Assembly: GCA_024405635.1 (NCBI GenBank)
Contig: JAKSOL010000001.1
Coordinates: 16,048 to 80,047 of the forward strand
Direction: 5' to 3'
Source of the DNA: Salinivirgaceae bacterium
GTDB lineage: Bacteria > Bacteroidota > Bacteroidia > Bacteroidales > SZUA-534
Length of the DNA stretch: 64,000 nt
Part shown: one piece after another, positions 54,021 to 63,403 of the stretch
Layout of the letters: each line of letters opens with the position of its first letter
How positions within the stretch are numbered: position 1 is the stretch's first letter
The notes under the pieces: generated by a model
The model's input: only the letters and a program-made list of their open reading frames with translations
What the model was told of the DNA's origin: nothing
Databases searched by the model: none
Position numbers and translations under genes: made by a program

Positions 54021-54379
54021 CTTTTCATTTTGTAAAGTTCGGCCAGTTGAGTCTGGCTAAGTTTGTGTAACACAAGGTTGTGCGCGTGCTCAATTAGTTC
54101 GGTTACAAGTGCGTTGTTTATGTCGGTTCCATTAAGGTCAATTTGAATCCAGTGGCGTTTGTTTAAGTGCCATGCGGGTTGAATTGAAGTGTGGGAGGCT
54201 CGCAGTTCTTCCGATAATTCGGGGGCGCATTTGAGCGATAGTTGTTCGTTGCGCATCAGCATCATAAGTGCAAATATTTTTCCTCCTACACGAAAGGCTA
54301 TAGCGTCGTCGCCAAATGGCATGTCTTCGGTGGCGTATGGTTGACTGATGCAAAGGTCGTGTGCCTCTTCAATATTCAT
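54017..54379 (-). CDS. MmcQ/YjbR-family protein
   Basis: 120 aa. DMPFGDDAIAFRVGGKIFALM and LSLKCAPELSEELRA, then PAWHLNKRHWIQIDLNG, are the usual YjbR/CyaY-like fold motifs; family members are annotated as DNA-binding but the role is poorly known. First gene of the three-gene minus-strand unit, with a -7 box upstream. Confidence 0.9.
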   Translation of the reverse strand: MNIEEAHDLCISQPYATEDMPFGDDAIAFRVGGKIFALMMLMRNEQLSLKCAPELSEELRASHTSIQPAWHLNKRHWIQIDLNGTDINNALVTELIEHAHNLVLHKLSQTQLAELYKMKR

Positions 54380-54401
54380 AGTTGGTGTTTTTTTTGGGTG
54401 G

Positions 54402-54409
54402 CAAATATA
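54402..54409 (-). promoter_or_regulatory. -7 box for the YjbR-TIGR04076-AlkD unit
   Basis: Minus strand TATATTTG, exact TAnnTTTG match, 23 bases upstream of the ATG at 54379. Confidence 0.55.
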
Positions 54410-54567
54410 TCGAATTTGAAAGGCAAATTTTGTTGTGTCCGATGCTGTGTGGTCAAGTTGCGATGGTGGTTATACCGTAATATTATTTTGATATAAACGG
54501 TTGAAAATGTGCAATAAATGTTTGGTTTCGGCAACTGATTATCAGTGTTTTATTGGTACCGATGCAA

Positions 54568-54575
54568 TATATTTG
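54568..54575 (+). promoter_or_regulatory. -7 box before the small membrane protein genes
   Basis: TATATTTG exact match, but only 7 bases before the ATG at 54583, which would make the mRNA nearly leaderless; the box may be fortuitous. Confidence 0.35.
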
Positions 54576-54582
54576 GAGTGCT

Positions 54583-54972
54583 ATGAAGAGGGAACTGTTT
54601 ACATATTTGCGATGCTTTTTTATGGCCATTATGGTTGGTTTGGTGGCAACTCCATTGCTACGGCACTCGCTGAGTTCAATTGACCAACAAATGACCGATT
54701 GTTTGCCCGAGCAATGCGCAGTTTGTGCAACTCTTGCAACCACTGTTGATGTTGAATTGGTTGGCGAGTGTGTTAGCGGTGTGCAATTTGCATTTCGAAA
54801 TGTAAAAACGGTTGAATCTGAAGTAGTTGATAAAACACGCCATGTTGAGGCAAATAGTTTTGCTCAGTTTGCAGCAGCCAACAAACTCTTGTCAAACATT
54901 GGCGCGCATCATATAGTACAATGTCGCGCCTGCGACTATTATGTTTACACATTGCGCAAGTTGCTCATTTAG
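54583..54972 (+). CDS. Small exported or membrane protein, unknown family
   Basis: 129 aa from ATG 54583 (MKRELFTYLRCFFMAIMVGLVATPLL). One N-terminal membrane helix or uncleaved signal; the mature part has CLPEQCAVCATLA and CRACDYYVY, i.e. cysteine pairs that could bind metal or form disulfides. Not recognised. An ATG at 54553 would add ten residues ahead of the helix. Confidence 0.55.
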   Translation: MKRELFTYLRCFFMAIMVGLVATPLLRHSLSSIDQQMTDCLPEQCAVCATLATTVDVELVGECVSGVQFAFRNVKTVESEVVDKTRHVEANSFAQFAAANKLLSNIGAHHIVQCRACDYYVYTLRKLLI

Positions 54973-55075
54973 CAAATAACAATCTGCTTGGCATGCCACA
55001 AAGCAACCAATGTAAAAATTGGTGTGCTGTGCATGTATGTGTCTGATTGTTAATTTGTTAAAAAAGAGAATTGTT

Positions 55076-55411
55076 ATGCGCAAAACTATATTTTACATCA
55101 TTTTTGGCATTGTGGTGCTACTTACAATTGGTGTGTTTGCTTTTGGCAACAATTTCGGTTCAATTGTAAGCGGCGATGCTATGTCGCTAAACAACAATGC
55201 TTTGCTAACGTTTAGCAAACCTATTTTAATTACAATATTGTTGTTTATGCTGGCAATTATGTTGTCGATTGGCACTGCTGAAAACAAGCGACCTAGGCGT
55301 GTGTTGTCGCCACAATCGGAGTTGAGGTTGCGTAGGCTATTTAGGCATAGGGGTAGATTAAAATCTGCTGTTCCACGCAATTCGCGCCACACACAAATAT
55401 CTAGAGTCTAA
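55076..55411 (+). CDS. Small two-helix membrane protein, unknown family
   Basis: 111 aa from ATG 55076 (MRKTIFYIIFGIVVLLTIGV). Two hydrophobic helices (about 5-23 and 50-67) and a very basic tail rich in Arg (ELRLRRLFRHRGRLK) expected in the cytoplasm. No known domain seen. Confidence 0.55.
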   Translation: MRKTIFYIIFGIVVLLTIGVFAFGNNFGSIVSGDAMSLNNNALLTFSKPILITILLFMLAIMLSIGTAENKRPRRVLSPQSELRLRRLFRHRGRLKSAVPRNSRHTQISRV

Positions 55412-55448
55412 ACTTGTTTTTATTAAAATCGGTAAATGCTATTGTGTT

Positions 55449-55904
55449 ATGAATCAGAATGTTATAATACGAAAAATTTCGGTTGGCAACTTGCTGGCAA
55501 ACTCAACATTTGTAATTGTTTGTGTGTTTTTTGCATTTGTGTTGCACCAAAATCGATTGCAGATGAACTATGCCATTTATGCTTTTTTGGTGATTGCCGA
55601 TGCTTTGCTACTTATTGTGGCATTGTATGGGGTTATTGTTTTTAGTACCAACGAAATACATGCCGAGAGTGGCGAACAAATTGTGCGCGAGCGCTTTTAT
55701 TGTCGCACCGATGGTTGCACAGTTGAATCGTTGCTCAACATGTTGCGAAATTGGGATTTGAGTTCGTTGTTTAAATTAAAAACAACCCAAGTGTCGGGCT
55801 ACGATGTTGAAATTACATATACCAAAGGTGGAGAATATCGAGCCTATTCAGTGTTTGTGTTCTGCAATTTTAGGTACAAGTGTGTCGAAAGTGCCGAATT
55901 GTAG
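55449..55904 (+). CDS. Two-helix membrane protein with C-terminal soluble domain, unknown family
   Basis: 151 aa. Two helices (about 17-35 and 42-64), then a soluble domain (VRERFYCRTDGCTVESLLNMLRNW ... VEITYTKGGEYRAYSVFVF). Not recognised. Last of three small plus-strand genes; terminator follows. Confidence 0.6.
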   Translation: MNQNVIIRKISVGNLLANSTFVIVCVFFAFVLHQNRLQMNYAIYAFLVIADALLLIVALYGVIVFSTNEIHAESGEQIVRERFYCRTDGCTVESLLNMLRNWDLSSLFKLKTTQVSGYDVEITYTKGGEYRAYSVFVFCNFRYKCVESAEL

Positions 55905-55932
55905 GCGATGTGTATTGTTGTTTTTAGCGTGG

Positions 55933-55965
55933 GGGAGGGTCAACATCAGTTGGCTCTCCCTTTTT
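55933..55965 (+). terminator. Terminator after the small membrane protein genes
   Basis: Twelve-pair stem GGGAGGGTCAAC/GTTGGCTCTCCC (two G-U pairs), loop ATCA, then TTTTT. Confidence 0.9.
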
Positions 55966-55981
55966 GGGGAGGCAAGTGCAT

Positions 55982-56013
55982 AAAAAAAGCACCACATTTT
56001 TAGGTGTGGTGCT
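55982..56013 (-). terminator. Terminator of the RND efflux operon
   Basis: Minus strand: AGCACCACA/TGTGGTGCT stem of nine pairs with a U tract of seven. Confidence 0.88.
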
Positions 56014-56039
56014 AACAAAAAACAAACAATTAATCATTT

Positions 56040-56089
56040 CCCCCTATAGTCCCTGAGAAAAGAGGACTGAATTGTATGGAGATAGGGGG
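56040..56089 (-). other. Structured 3' untranslated region of the efflux operon
   Basis: CCCCCTAT (56040-56047) pairs with ATAGGGGG (56082-56089), enclosing AGTCC (56048-56052) with GGACT (56064-56068). It lies between the tolC-like stop (56111) and the terminator, so it would be part of the mRNA 3' end. Confidence 0.5.
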
Positions 56090-56110
56090 TGCTCCATTTT
56101 ATTTTTAGAA

Positions 56111-57628
56111 TTAATTCTGGCCAGTTATCATTTTGTAATTTGTAAGAGCAACAGCATATTCGCTAAGCGAGTCGGTTAACATGTCGTAAGCTTTTTGTAG
56201 CAACATTTGTGCTTGAAGCAAATCGCTTACCGATAACATGCCTGCTCTGTACGAGTTTCTGTTTATCTCCAAATTCTCTTTTGCTTGCTCAATAGAACGT
56301 TGTGCTAATTGCACTTGCAAATATACTTGTTGTAATGAATTATACGACTGTTGCATCTGAATAATTAGCATTTTATTTAAGTCTTTTTGTGTGTTTTGTG
56401 ACGATTGTATCTCAAGTTTATGTTTTTTAACATCGTGAGAGGTCGATCCCCACAAATCGGAGATTGGAATTGATACGGTTGCATACAACATCCCGAATGT
56501 TGTGTTGGCATCAAAAGCCATTTTGTGGTAAACAAGCGAGCCGCCTACAGCCACGGTTGGCATTAACTTGCCGCGTTCCATTTTCATTTGTAATTGGCTA
56601 GCTTCCACTTTCTTTTCAAGCAATTGGAATTCGGCGCGGTTTTGCAGCGCAGTCTCATGGTCAACTTTTAGTTGGTCGGGTGTTTGCAAATTGTTTGGCG
56701 ATAGCATTGCAGTGTCAACCATAAAATCGTCGGTTTCAAGACCAATGTATTGTGCAAGCACCATTTTCGACAATTCAATTCCGTTTTCGAGTTTGATGCG
56801 GCTGTTTTGCAGTTCGTTTTTCTTCAGTTGAACTTGAAGCGAGTCGTTGCGTAGGCATACTTTTGCTTGCAAAGCTGCATTCACATCTTTCTCAATCGAT
56901 TGTAGCATTGAGTCGAGTGCGTTAATCGTGTTCATTTTCTGAATCAAGGTAATCAGTTGGCAGTAGTAGCGCTCGGTGGTAAGCAAAACCTCGTCGGTGG
57001 TTTGTTTCTTTTGAATTTCTTTAACCTCAATAGCCACGTCGGCCAGTTTGTTGCCGTTGTTTATTTGTCCGCCAGCAAACAAAGGCATCATTGCGTTGAG
57101 CGAAGCCATAGGTCCGCCAGTAATGTCGATGCCGTTCATCATTGAGTTTAACATTGGCGATAGCATTTCGCTCATGGCCGATCCCATTTGGCTCAACTGA
57201 GAGGCTTGTGCCATTAGTTGAGTTAGTTGTTCTTGGTATTGTTGGGCAGCTGCCAAATCGCCAGCAGCCGCTGCTTGTTGAGCTGCAGCGCCAAGTTGCA
57301 TAGCTTTGTTGGTCATATCGGCAGTTATTTGCTCTTTAGCCGATGAAATGTTGCCTTTAATGTCGTCGCCAACTTTGTCGGTGTTGAGCATGTTGTCAGA
57401 ACTTTTTACATAAGCGGCAACAGCGTTAACGGTTGGAAGTCGTTTGGTAAAAGCACCTTTTTGGGTTTCTTGTGCGGCCTCAATTTCAAGGTCAGCATTT
57501 TTAATCTTCACGTTGTTTTGCAATGCCATTTCGCGGCATTGTTCAAGAGTGAGTTGTTGTTGGGCGGTAGCGTTGTTGATGTTGGTCAACATTAACGCTA
57601 CCATTATGATGTAAGAAATTCGTTTCAT
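56111..57628 (-). CDS. TolC-family outer membrane efflux protein
   Basis: 505 aa. Signal peptide (to about residue 22), then LTLEQCREMALQNNVKIKNADLEIEAAQETQKGAF, the standard start of TolC-type barrels, and a second repeat half with NRAEFQLLEKKVEASQLQMK and AGMLSVSDLLQAQMLLQKAYD. Between them about 100 residues rich in Ala, Gln and Met (e.g. QLGAAAQQAAAAGDLAAAQ) form an unusual insertion. Third gene of the adaptor-pump-channel operon, 9 bases after the pump gene. Confidence 0.92.
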   Translation of the reverse strand: MKRISYIIMVALMLTNINNATAQQQLTLEQCREMALQNNVKIKNADLEIEAAQETQKGAFTKRLPTVNAVAAYVKSSDNMLNTDKVGDDIKGNISSAKEQITADMTNKAMQLGAAAQQAAAAGDLAAAQQYQEQLTQLMAQASQLSQMGSAMSEMLSPMLNSMMNGIDITGGPMASLNAMMPLFAGGQINNGNKLADVAIEVKEIQKKQTTDEVLLTTERYYCQLITLIQKMNTINALDSMLQSIEKDVNAALQAKVCLRNDSLQVQLKKNELQNSRIKLENGIELSKMVLAQYIGLETDDFMVDTAMLSPNNLQTPDQLKVDHETALQNRAEFQLLEKKVEASQLQMKMERGKLMPTVAVGGSLVYHKMAFDANTTFGMLYATVSIPISDLWGSTSHDVKKHKLEIQSSQNTQKDLNKMLIIQMQQSYNSLQQVYLQVQLAQRSIEQAKENLEINRNSYRAGMLSVSDLLQAQMLLQKAYDMLTDSLSEYAVALTNYKMITGQN

Positions 57629-57637
57629 GGTTAAAGT

Positions 57638-60600
57638 TTATTTTTCGTTTTTGTAACGCACTGCGTAGTAAACTGGCAACACGGTTATTATCAGAACCAT
57701 TGAAATCATTGTGCCGAAACAAACAACCGTTCCCATTGGGCACCAAAGTTCGCTGTGGCTAATAATCATTGGTATAACGCCCATTGATGCGGCAGCTGAA
57801 GTAAGGAAGATAGGGCGCATACGGCGTTCGGCCGATTTAAGCGCGGCATCTTCAACGCTCATTTTGTACTTGTGGCGAAGTTCGTTTGTGTAGTCGAACA
57901 TTATGATGCCGTTACGTACAATGATGCCCATCAGGCTAATTACGCCAAGCACTGAAGTTATGCTGAAGTCGAGATTCATAACCCAAACTCCAAATGTGGC
58001 GCCAAACAAGCAAAGGGCAATAGCACCCAAAATGGTGAGCGACAACGATACTTGTTGGTAGTGGAACAACAAGATTAAGAAGATGATGGCAACCGATATG
58101 GTTAGAGCCAGAATTATTCCTGGAATGGTTTCGTTGTCGTGCTCAATTGCGCCGCCAATTTCCATGCGAACACCTTCGGGCAGGGTTAGTTTTTGGCATT
58201 GAGAACTTATAACTTCGGTTTCGGTATTTACATTGGCATCGCGGCAAACATCGGCCATTAGCGAGATGCAGCGAACACCGTTGCGGCGAATTACCGTTGA
58301 ACCTTCCCAACTAGGAGTAAGTTTTGCAATTTGGCGCAATGGTACCGATACACCAGGCAAAACACCGCTAACTTGTGTGTTCATTAGTTCGTCGGTGGTT
58401 TGTTGTTTGGTTTTCATGTCTTTTAATACCACAGGAACCTCTTTGCCGTCTTCCCAAATGTTAGTAATGCTCAATCCGTTGCTGAATTTAGTAGCAAGTT
58501 GCAACGATAGCAGCGCTTTGTTTACACCGATGCGGTTGGCTTCGTTTTCGTCAATATCAACACGAACTGTTGGAATGGCATTGCTAAAGTTTGAGTGAAC
58601 AAAGCAAAGGTTTGGATTGTTGCGCATCATGTTTAGCACGGTGTCGCCAATGCTTCGCAAATCGTCAAGGTTGTCGCCGTAAAAGCGAATTTCAACTGGC
58701 GAGGTTACTGCGTTGTAGTCCATTTGTTTGAAACGGATTGTGGCCTCAGGAAAATACTCGGCATATTTTTCAGCGTACTCGTCAAGCAGTTCAACAGTTG
58801 CAGCGTTGTTCACAGTGTTTACAATAAATTGAGCACGGTTGCTGCCTGGCAAACTAGGTGCGTAGGTTGTGTGGAAACGAGGCGAACTGCTTCCGTAGAA
58901 CACTGTGATGGCGGTTACACGATTGTCGGCACGTAAAATCGATTCCATGCTATCGGCAACGGCGGCTGTTTGCTCAAGCGAAGTGCCTTCGGGCAAGGTG
59001 AATTCAAGAGCAAATTGGTTGCGCTCGGCAATTGGCAACAAGCGTTGTGGTAAAATGGTGTAGATTAACGCTCCTGCAATAATTGATGCGGCACCGCAGC
59101 CAAGTGTAAATGCCTTGTGGCGGAAACACCAACGTATAACAATCTCGTATCCTTTTTGTACCAAGTCGAGAAACGACACTTTTTTAACCTTTGGCTTGCC
59201 TGAGTTTGTTTTAGGTGTTAGTCCGTGACGTATGAAATAGAACTGCATGTAAGGAACCAAAAACTCGGCCACAAGCAACGACACAAACAAAATTATTGAA
59301 ATTGCCCATGGAAAGTGAATCAAAAAGTCGAGCATTGGGCCTTCCATTGTAAACAACAGAGGGAAGAATGTTACGCTGATGGCCAAAGTTGCATCAATAA
59401 TTGAGCGTGCAAACTCGCGAGCACTTTGTATTGATGCGTTCCAACGGCTAACACCTTCGTCAATCTTTTCAAGATAACTATCGATAATTACAATTGAGTT
59501 ATCGACCACCATGCCCAATGTTGCCAGCATTGCAGCAAGTGTGGCAGTGTTAATTTCGATGCCAAATAGGTAGAACAAACCAATGGCAATGAAAATTGAA
59601 ATTGGAATGGTTGCTGCAGCTACCGAAGCAACTCGCAATGGTAAAAGCAACATAACTACCAGAATAACAGCGCAAATGGCAATTAGCAATTCGCGTAGAA
59701 AAGTGTTCACGCTATCGGCAACAACGGTGCTTTGGTCGCAAATGTAGTGCAGCTTAACATCGTTTGGCAGTTGGTTTTCAAATTCGGTAACCATGTTTTT
59801 TACATCGTTGCCAAACTCAACAATGTTGAATCCGTTGCTCATTTCGAGCGACAACACAACACACTTGTTTTTGTTGGTTGTAATGTATTCTGATGGGGTA
59901 GGAAATTCGCGCACCACAGTAGCAACGTCGCGAACACGAATAACATTTCCAGCAACATCGGAGTAAATAATTTTTTCGGCAATGTCGTTTATGCTGTTCA
60001 TCGATTCGTTGATGCGTATTGGCATTGTGTTGTGACCGTTGTCAATGCTTCCGCTTGTGGTTTTTAGTCCGTCGCCCATCAGCATTGCCGATAGGGTTTG
60101 TGGCGAAATACCATAGTCGGTTAGTTTGTCACGGTCAACATAAATGGCAATTTGCTCTTTTTGCAATCCATAGGTGCGAATGTTTGAAACCGAGTTGATG
60201 CTACGTATTTTGTCCGACAACGACTCCAAGTAGTCTTCAAGTTCAGCGTATGTTTTGCTTTCGCTTTCCATGGCAAGCAAAATAGCCGAAGTGTTACCAA
60301 AGTCGTCTTTTGCAAGAAGCGCCAACACACCGCTAGGCATCGACATTTTAGCGGTTGAAAGTCCGTGTTTAAATTTGCTCCAAAAGGCGTCTTTGTCGTT
60401 TACGTTGCCTTTTAGTTCAACAAAAGCAACGCACATTCCGCTCATGCTTTGGGTGTAGGTTTTCTCTTTGTTTATTTCGGGATATTGCCACATGAACGCC
60501 TCAAGTGGTTTAGCAACTTGAGTTTCAACCTCTTCGGCGCTTGCACCGGGATAAACAGCAATAACTAAACCTTGGCGAATGGTGATGTTTGGAAACTCGT

Positions 60601-60718
60601 TTTTAGGCATCACCTTTAGCGAGTAAATGCCAAAGATTACGAGTGCCGATACTAGCAATATCACTATCTGGCGGTAGTGCATTGCCATTTCAACTAGCGA
60701 CATTTTGTGTTTTTTCAT
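57638..60718 (-). CDS. RND-family efflux pump, inner membrane subunit
   Basis: 1026 aa, twelve membrane helices expected. N-terminal helix (QIVILLVSALVIFGIYSLKVMP), YPGASAEEVETQVAKPLE, and the central transmembrane core with TLAAMLATLGMVVDNSIVIIDSYLEKI, the proton-relay region of RND pumps; a second half with ISLMGIIVRNGIIMFDY. Probably exports drugs or lipids; substrate unknown. ATGA overlap with the adaptor gene (60715-60718). Confidence 0.95.
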   Translation of the reverse strand: MKKHKMSLVEMAMHYRQIVILLVSALVIFGIYSLKVMPKNEFPNITIRQGLVIAVYPGASAEEVETQVAKPLEAFMWQYPEINKEKTYTQSMSGMCVAFVELKGNVNDKDAFWSKFKHGLSTAKMSMPSGVLALLAKDDFGNTSAILLAMESESKTYAELEDYLESLSDKIRSINSVSNIRTYGLQKEQIAIYVDRDKLTDYGISPQTLSAMLMGDGLKTTSGSIDNGHNTMPIRINESMNSINDIAEKIIYSDVAGNVIRVRDVATVVREFPTPSEYITTNKNKCVVLSLEMSNGFNIVEFGNDVKNMVTEFENQLPNDVKLHYICDQSTVVADSVNTFLRELLIAICAVILVVMLLLPLRVASVAAATIPISIFIAIGLFYLFGIEINTATLAAMLATLGMVVDNSIVIIDSYLEKIDEGVSRWNASIQSAREFARSIIDATLAISVTFFPLLFTMEGPMLDFLIHFPWAISIILFVSLLVAEFLVPYMQFYFIRHGLTPKTNSGKPKVKKVSFLDLVQKGYEIVIRWCFRHKAFTLGCGAASIIAGALIYTILPQRLLPIAERNQFALEFTLPEGTSLEQTAAVADSMESILRADNRVTAITVFYGSSSPRFHTTYAPSLPGSNRAQFIVNTVNNAATVELLDEYAEKYAEYFPEATIRFKQMDYNAVTSPVEIRFYGDNLDDLRSIGDTVLNMMRNNPNLCFVHSNFSNAIPTVRVDIDENEANRIGVNKALLSLQLATKFSNGLSITNIWEDGKEVPVVLKDMKTKQQTTDELMNTQVSGVLPGVSVPLRQIAKLTPSWEGSTVIRRNGVRCISLMADVCRDANVNTETEVISSQCQKLTLPEGVRMEIGGAIEHDNETIPGIILALTISVAIIFLILLFHYQQVSLSLTILGAIALCLFGATFGVWVMNLDFSITSVLGVISLMGIIVRNGIIMFDYTNELRHKYKMSVEDAALKSAERRMRPIFLTSAAASMGVIPMIISHSELWCPMGTVVCFGTMISMVLIITVLPVYYAVRYKNEK

Positions 60719-61749
60719 AGCGCAGCAATTTTTGAACCCTCACTAATTTTTTGCGATCCTGAGGTTACCACTTGGTCACCTTCGGCAAGTCCGCTTGTAA
60801 TAACAACGCCAGATGCAACTGCGTTACCAACTTTTACGGTGCGGCGTTGTGCAATTCCGTTGTTCACAACCCAAACGTAGGTTGAGTTGTTTGAGTCGAG
60901 TTTAACAGCGCTGTTTGGTACCACAATAATTTGTTGTTGGTTGTTGTTGGTTTGTAGGTTAACCGAGCAAACCATGCCTGGCATAATGGCGTTGTTGCTG
61001 TTTTGCGCGGTGATGCGAACCTCGTAAGTGTGCGACAACAAATTGGCGCTTATTCCTTTTTCGGTAACCTTGCCTTCAAAGGTTTGTCCGTCAAGTGCCG
61101 AAACGCTGAATGTGGCTTTTTGTCCAATTTGTACTTTCGATATCTCGTTTTCGGGAACCGAAATTTTTACGTCGATGTTGTCAATTTTAACCAACTTTAT
61201 TGCACTTGAGGTTGGTAGTGCATAATTGCCAGCGTCGATGTTGCGAGCGGCAACTACACCAGCAAAAGGAGCGCGAAGCTCGGTGTTCTTTAAGTTGTTT
61301 TGTGCAATGGTTAAAGCGGCTTTTGCGTTTGCTACTTTGGTTTCAATGTCAACCATTTTAACCTCAGGAAGCGAGCCTTTGTCGTACATGTCTTTCATGC
61401 GTTTGTAACCATCTTCGGCTTGGTTTAAAGTCGATTTGGCAGCGGCAACTGTGCTTTCAAGCGATTCTTTGTCAAGCACCGCAAGCAGTTGTCCTTGCTT
61501 TACACTTTCGCCTGCCGACACGTAAACCTTTTCAACCAAACCGGGTACGGCAAAGTTCAGTTCCGAACCATACGATTCTTTAACTGTGCCAACGTAAGCT
61601 TTTGATTGATTGTTTGTTGTTAGTTGAATGGTTAATACATTAACCGATACAGGTTTTGTTCCTTTTTCGGTTTGCTCGGCAGAGCCGCAGGCACCCATCA
61701 AAATTCCTGTTAGTGCCATTGCTGCTAATGTTTGCAGTTTTGTTTTCAT
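60715..61749 (-). CDS. RND efflux adaptor (membrane fusion protein), lipoprotein
   Basis: 344 aa. Lipobox GILMGACG (Cys about 21), barrel-sandwich half motifs GLVEKVYVSAGESVKQGQLLAVLD, coiled-coil hairpin (about 85-140), ELRAPFAGVVAARNIDAGNYA, and C-terminal GLAEGDQVVTSGSQKI. First gene of the operon, divergent from the AraC regulator over a 239-base gap. Confidence 0.95.
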   Translation of the reverse strand: MKTKLQTLAAMALTGILMGACGSAEQTEKGTKPVSVNVLTIQLTTNNQSKAYVGTVKESYGSELNFAVPGLVEKVYVSAGESVKQGQLLAVLDKESLESTVAAAKSTLNQAEDGYKRMKDMYDKGSLPEVKMVDIETKVANAKAALTIAQNNLKNTELRAPFAGVVAARNIDAGNYALPTSSAIKLVKIDNIDVKISVPENEISKVQIGQKATFSVSALDGQTFEGKVTEKGISANLLSHTYEVRITAQNSNNAIMPGMVCSVNLQTNNNQQQIIVVPNSAVKLDSNNSTYVWVVNNGIAQRRTVKVGNAVASGVVITSGLAEGDQVVTSGSQKISEGSKIAAL

Positions 61750-61933
61750 AGTAGATTAGTATTATTTGTTCAATATTTTTTTCTGTTTTCAACACTGCAA
61801 AGATGTGGTTACCTATTGGGTTGGTTGTAGCCTTTAAGTTGACAGATTTTTCCTTTTGGTCGAATTATTTAATAAATAATCACTTTTAATTGCCGATATT
61901 GACTAAAAAAATCGTCAAATAGTCGGAAAATGA

Positions 61934-61941
61934 TATATTTG
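61934..61941 (+). promoter_or_regulatory. -7 box for the AraC-type regulator
   Basis: TATATTTG exact match, 48 bases before the ATG at 61989, in the divergent control region shared with the efflux operon. No -33 TTG at ideal spacing. Confidence 0.55.
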
Positions 61942-61988
61942 CATCGGCTTTATGCGAAAAAAAGGAAAAAACACAATAACTATTAAAT

Positions 61989-62879
61989 ATGAATTACTCA
62001 ATTCAAGATGTGTTTCAGCGCTACATTAAAGGCGAAGAATTTAACCTGTTGTTGCGCAACGATGTGCTAGTGTTTAACGATATGAGCACACTTAAAGTGG
62101 TGTATGAATATCCACTGCGGCTCAACGCCATAATAATGATGGCTTGTTGGCAAGGAACAGTAGAATTTAGTGTAAATGCCGAAAACTACGCAGTTCACAC
62201 GGGGCAGTTTGCAATAGTAACACCCGATAGTCTTTTGCGCGTAACCCACACCAGTGCCGATTTTGATGCAATGTTGTTCATAGCATCAGTCGATTATTTA
62301 ATGGCGCTTAAACTTGAATTGAAAGAATATTTGCCATACTATTTTTCGTTGCAAGGCGGAGTGGTTATTCCGTTGTGCGACAATTGTTTTAGCCGAATTT
62401 GGAAAATATCAAACATACTAATTTCAATTGACGACGAGGAGGGCGACACCTCATCGGTGCGTCGCAGTTTGGTAGCAGCATTGGTTGAGTCGTTGCGTTT
62501 TGCATTTGACCATCACATGCCAAGTTCGCAAATTCCCGATTCAACAACCGCTCCCGTTATGCTCAACAATTCGCTAATGAACAAGTTTATTACATTGCTA
62601 CAAGAGAAACATAATCAGGAGCATAAGGTGATTTATTATGCTGATAAATTGGGTTTAACTCCAAAGTATTTTTCGCAGGTAATTAGGCAGATGAGCGGCA
62701 AAAGTGCTGTTGATTGGATTAACGAATATGTTATTGTTGAGGCACAAAACCGTTTGCGTTACTCGCAAGCCAGCATTGCCGATATTGCCGACGAATTGGG
62801 ATTTGCATCGCAAACACAATTTTGCAAAAGCTTTAAGCGACTTTGTGGCTGTACGCCAAACGAATACCGTAAAAAATAG
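61989..62879 (+). CDS. AraC-family transcriptional regulator
   Basis: 296 aa. N-terminal cupin-like sensing half (about 20-150; VHTGQFAIVTPDSLLRV), C-terminal two-helix-turn-helix domain (about 200-296; VIYYADKLGLTPKYFSQVIRQMSGK and IADIADELGFASQTQFCKSFKRLCGCTPNEYRK). Position and direction suggest it controls the divergent RND operon. Inducer unknown. Confidence 0.93.
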   Translation: MNYSIQDVFQRYIKGEEFNLLLRNDVLVFNDMSTLKVVYEYPLRLNAIIMMACWQGTVEFSVNAENYAVHTGQFAIVTPDSLLRVTHTSADFDAMLFIASVDYLMALKLELKEYLPYYFSLQGGVVIPLCDNCFSRIWKISNILISIDDEEGDTSSVRRSLVAALVESLRFAFDHHMPSSQIPDSTTAPVMLNNSLMNKFITLLQEKHNQEHKVIYYADKLGLTPKYFSQVIRQMSGKSAVDWINEYVIVEAQNRLRYSQASIADIADELGFASQTQFCKSFKRLCGCTPNEYRKK

Positions 62880-62996
62880 GTTGATTAAGAGTTTTTAAAA
62901 CCTCAATAAACCGAGTAAATTCGCGCCATAAATCAGCAAATGCTACAATAGTCTTGTTGTTGTGGGTATTTGTTTGATATACAAATTATTACGCGC

Positions 62997-63326
62997 ATGT
63001 TAACTTGGTTGTATCTTATTATTGCGGCTGTTTTTGAAGTGGGTTGGCCGCTTGGTTTTCGCTTGGCTGGTACGCATGCCGAGCATTTTTGGTTTTACAT
63101 TATTATTTCGGCCATTTCAATGGCTTTGAGTGGAATTTTTCTTTATTTGGCACAACTTAACATTCCAACAAGCACCGCCTACATCATGTGGACAGGTTGC
63201 GGAGCAATATTTACATTCATTATCGGCATATTGTTTTTTGGCGATTCGGCATCGTTGCTACGAATGTTTTTCTCGTTGCTCATATTGGTAGGCTTAGTTG
63301 GGCTTGAATTAGTTGGTAACAAATAA
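62997..63326 (+). CDS. SMR-family small multidrug/guanidinium exporter
   Basis: 109 aa, four helices. LIIAAVFEVGWPLGFRL contains the essential SMR Glu (residue 14), and TAYIMWTGCGAIFTFIIGILFFGDSAS matches the Gdx/SugE-like helix 3 pattern. Substrate (guanidinium or quaternary amines) not decidable; I find no guanidine riboswitch in the 117-base gap upstream. ATG 62997 gives the normal SMR start; the upstream extension to 62970 does not. Confidence 0.9.
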   Translation: MLTWLYLIIAAVFEVGWPLGFRLAGTHAEHFWFYIIISAISMALSGIFLYLAQLNIPTSTAYIMWTGCGAIFTFIIGILFFGDSASLLRMFFSLLILVGLVGLELVGNK

Positions 63327-63403
63327 TAGATTAATAATCAAATAGATATACTGCTTTGTTAGGTAAAAACTACCTTTCGGAGTGTTTTATAAAAAACTGA
63401 ACA

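Noticed and set aside
54501..54683. 60-codon plus-strand frame
   Set aside because: Overlaps the better-supported 54583-54972 gene in another frame and lacks a plausible protein character.
62880..62996. Guanidine riboswitch before the SMR gene
   Set aside because: None of the conserved ykkC/mini-ykkC motifs is visible.
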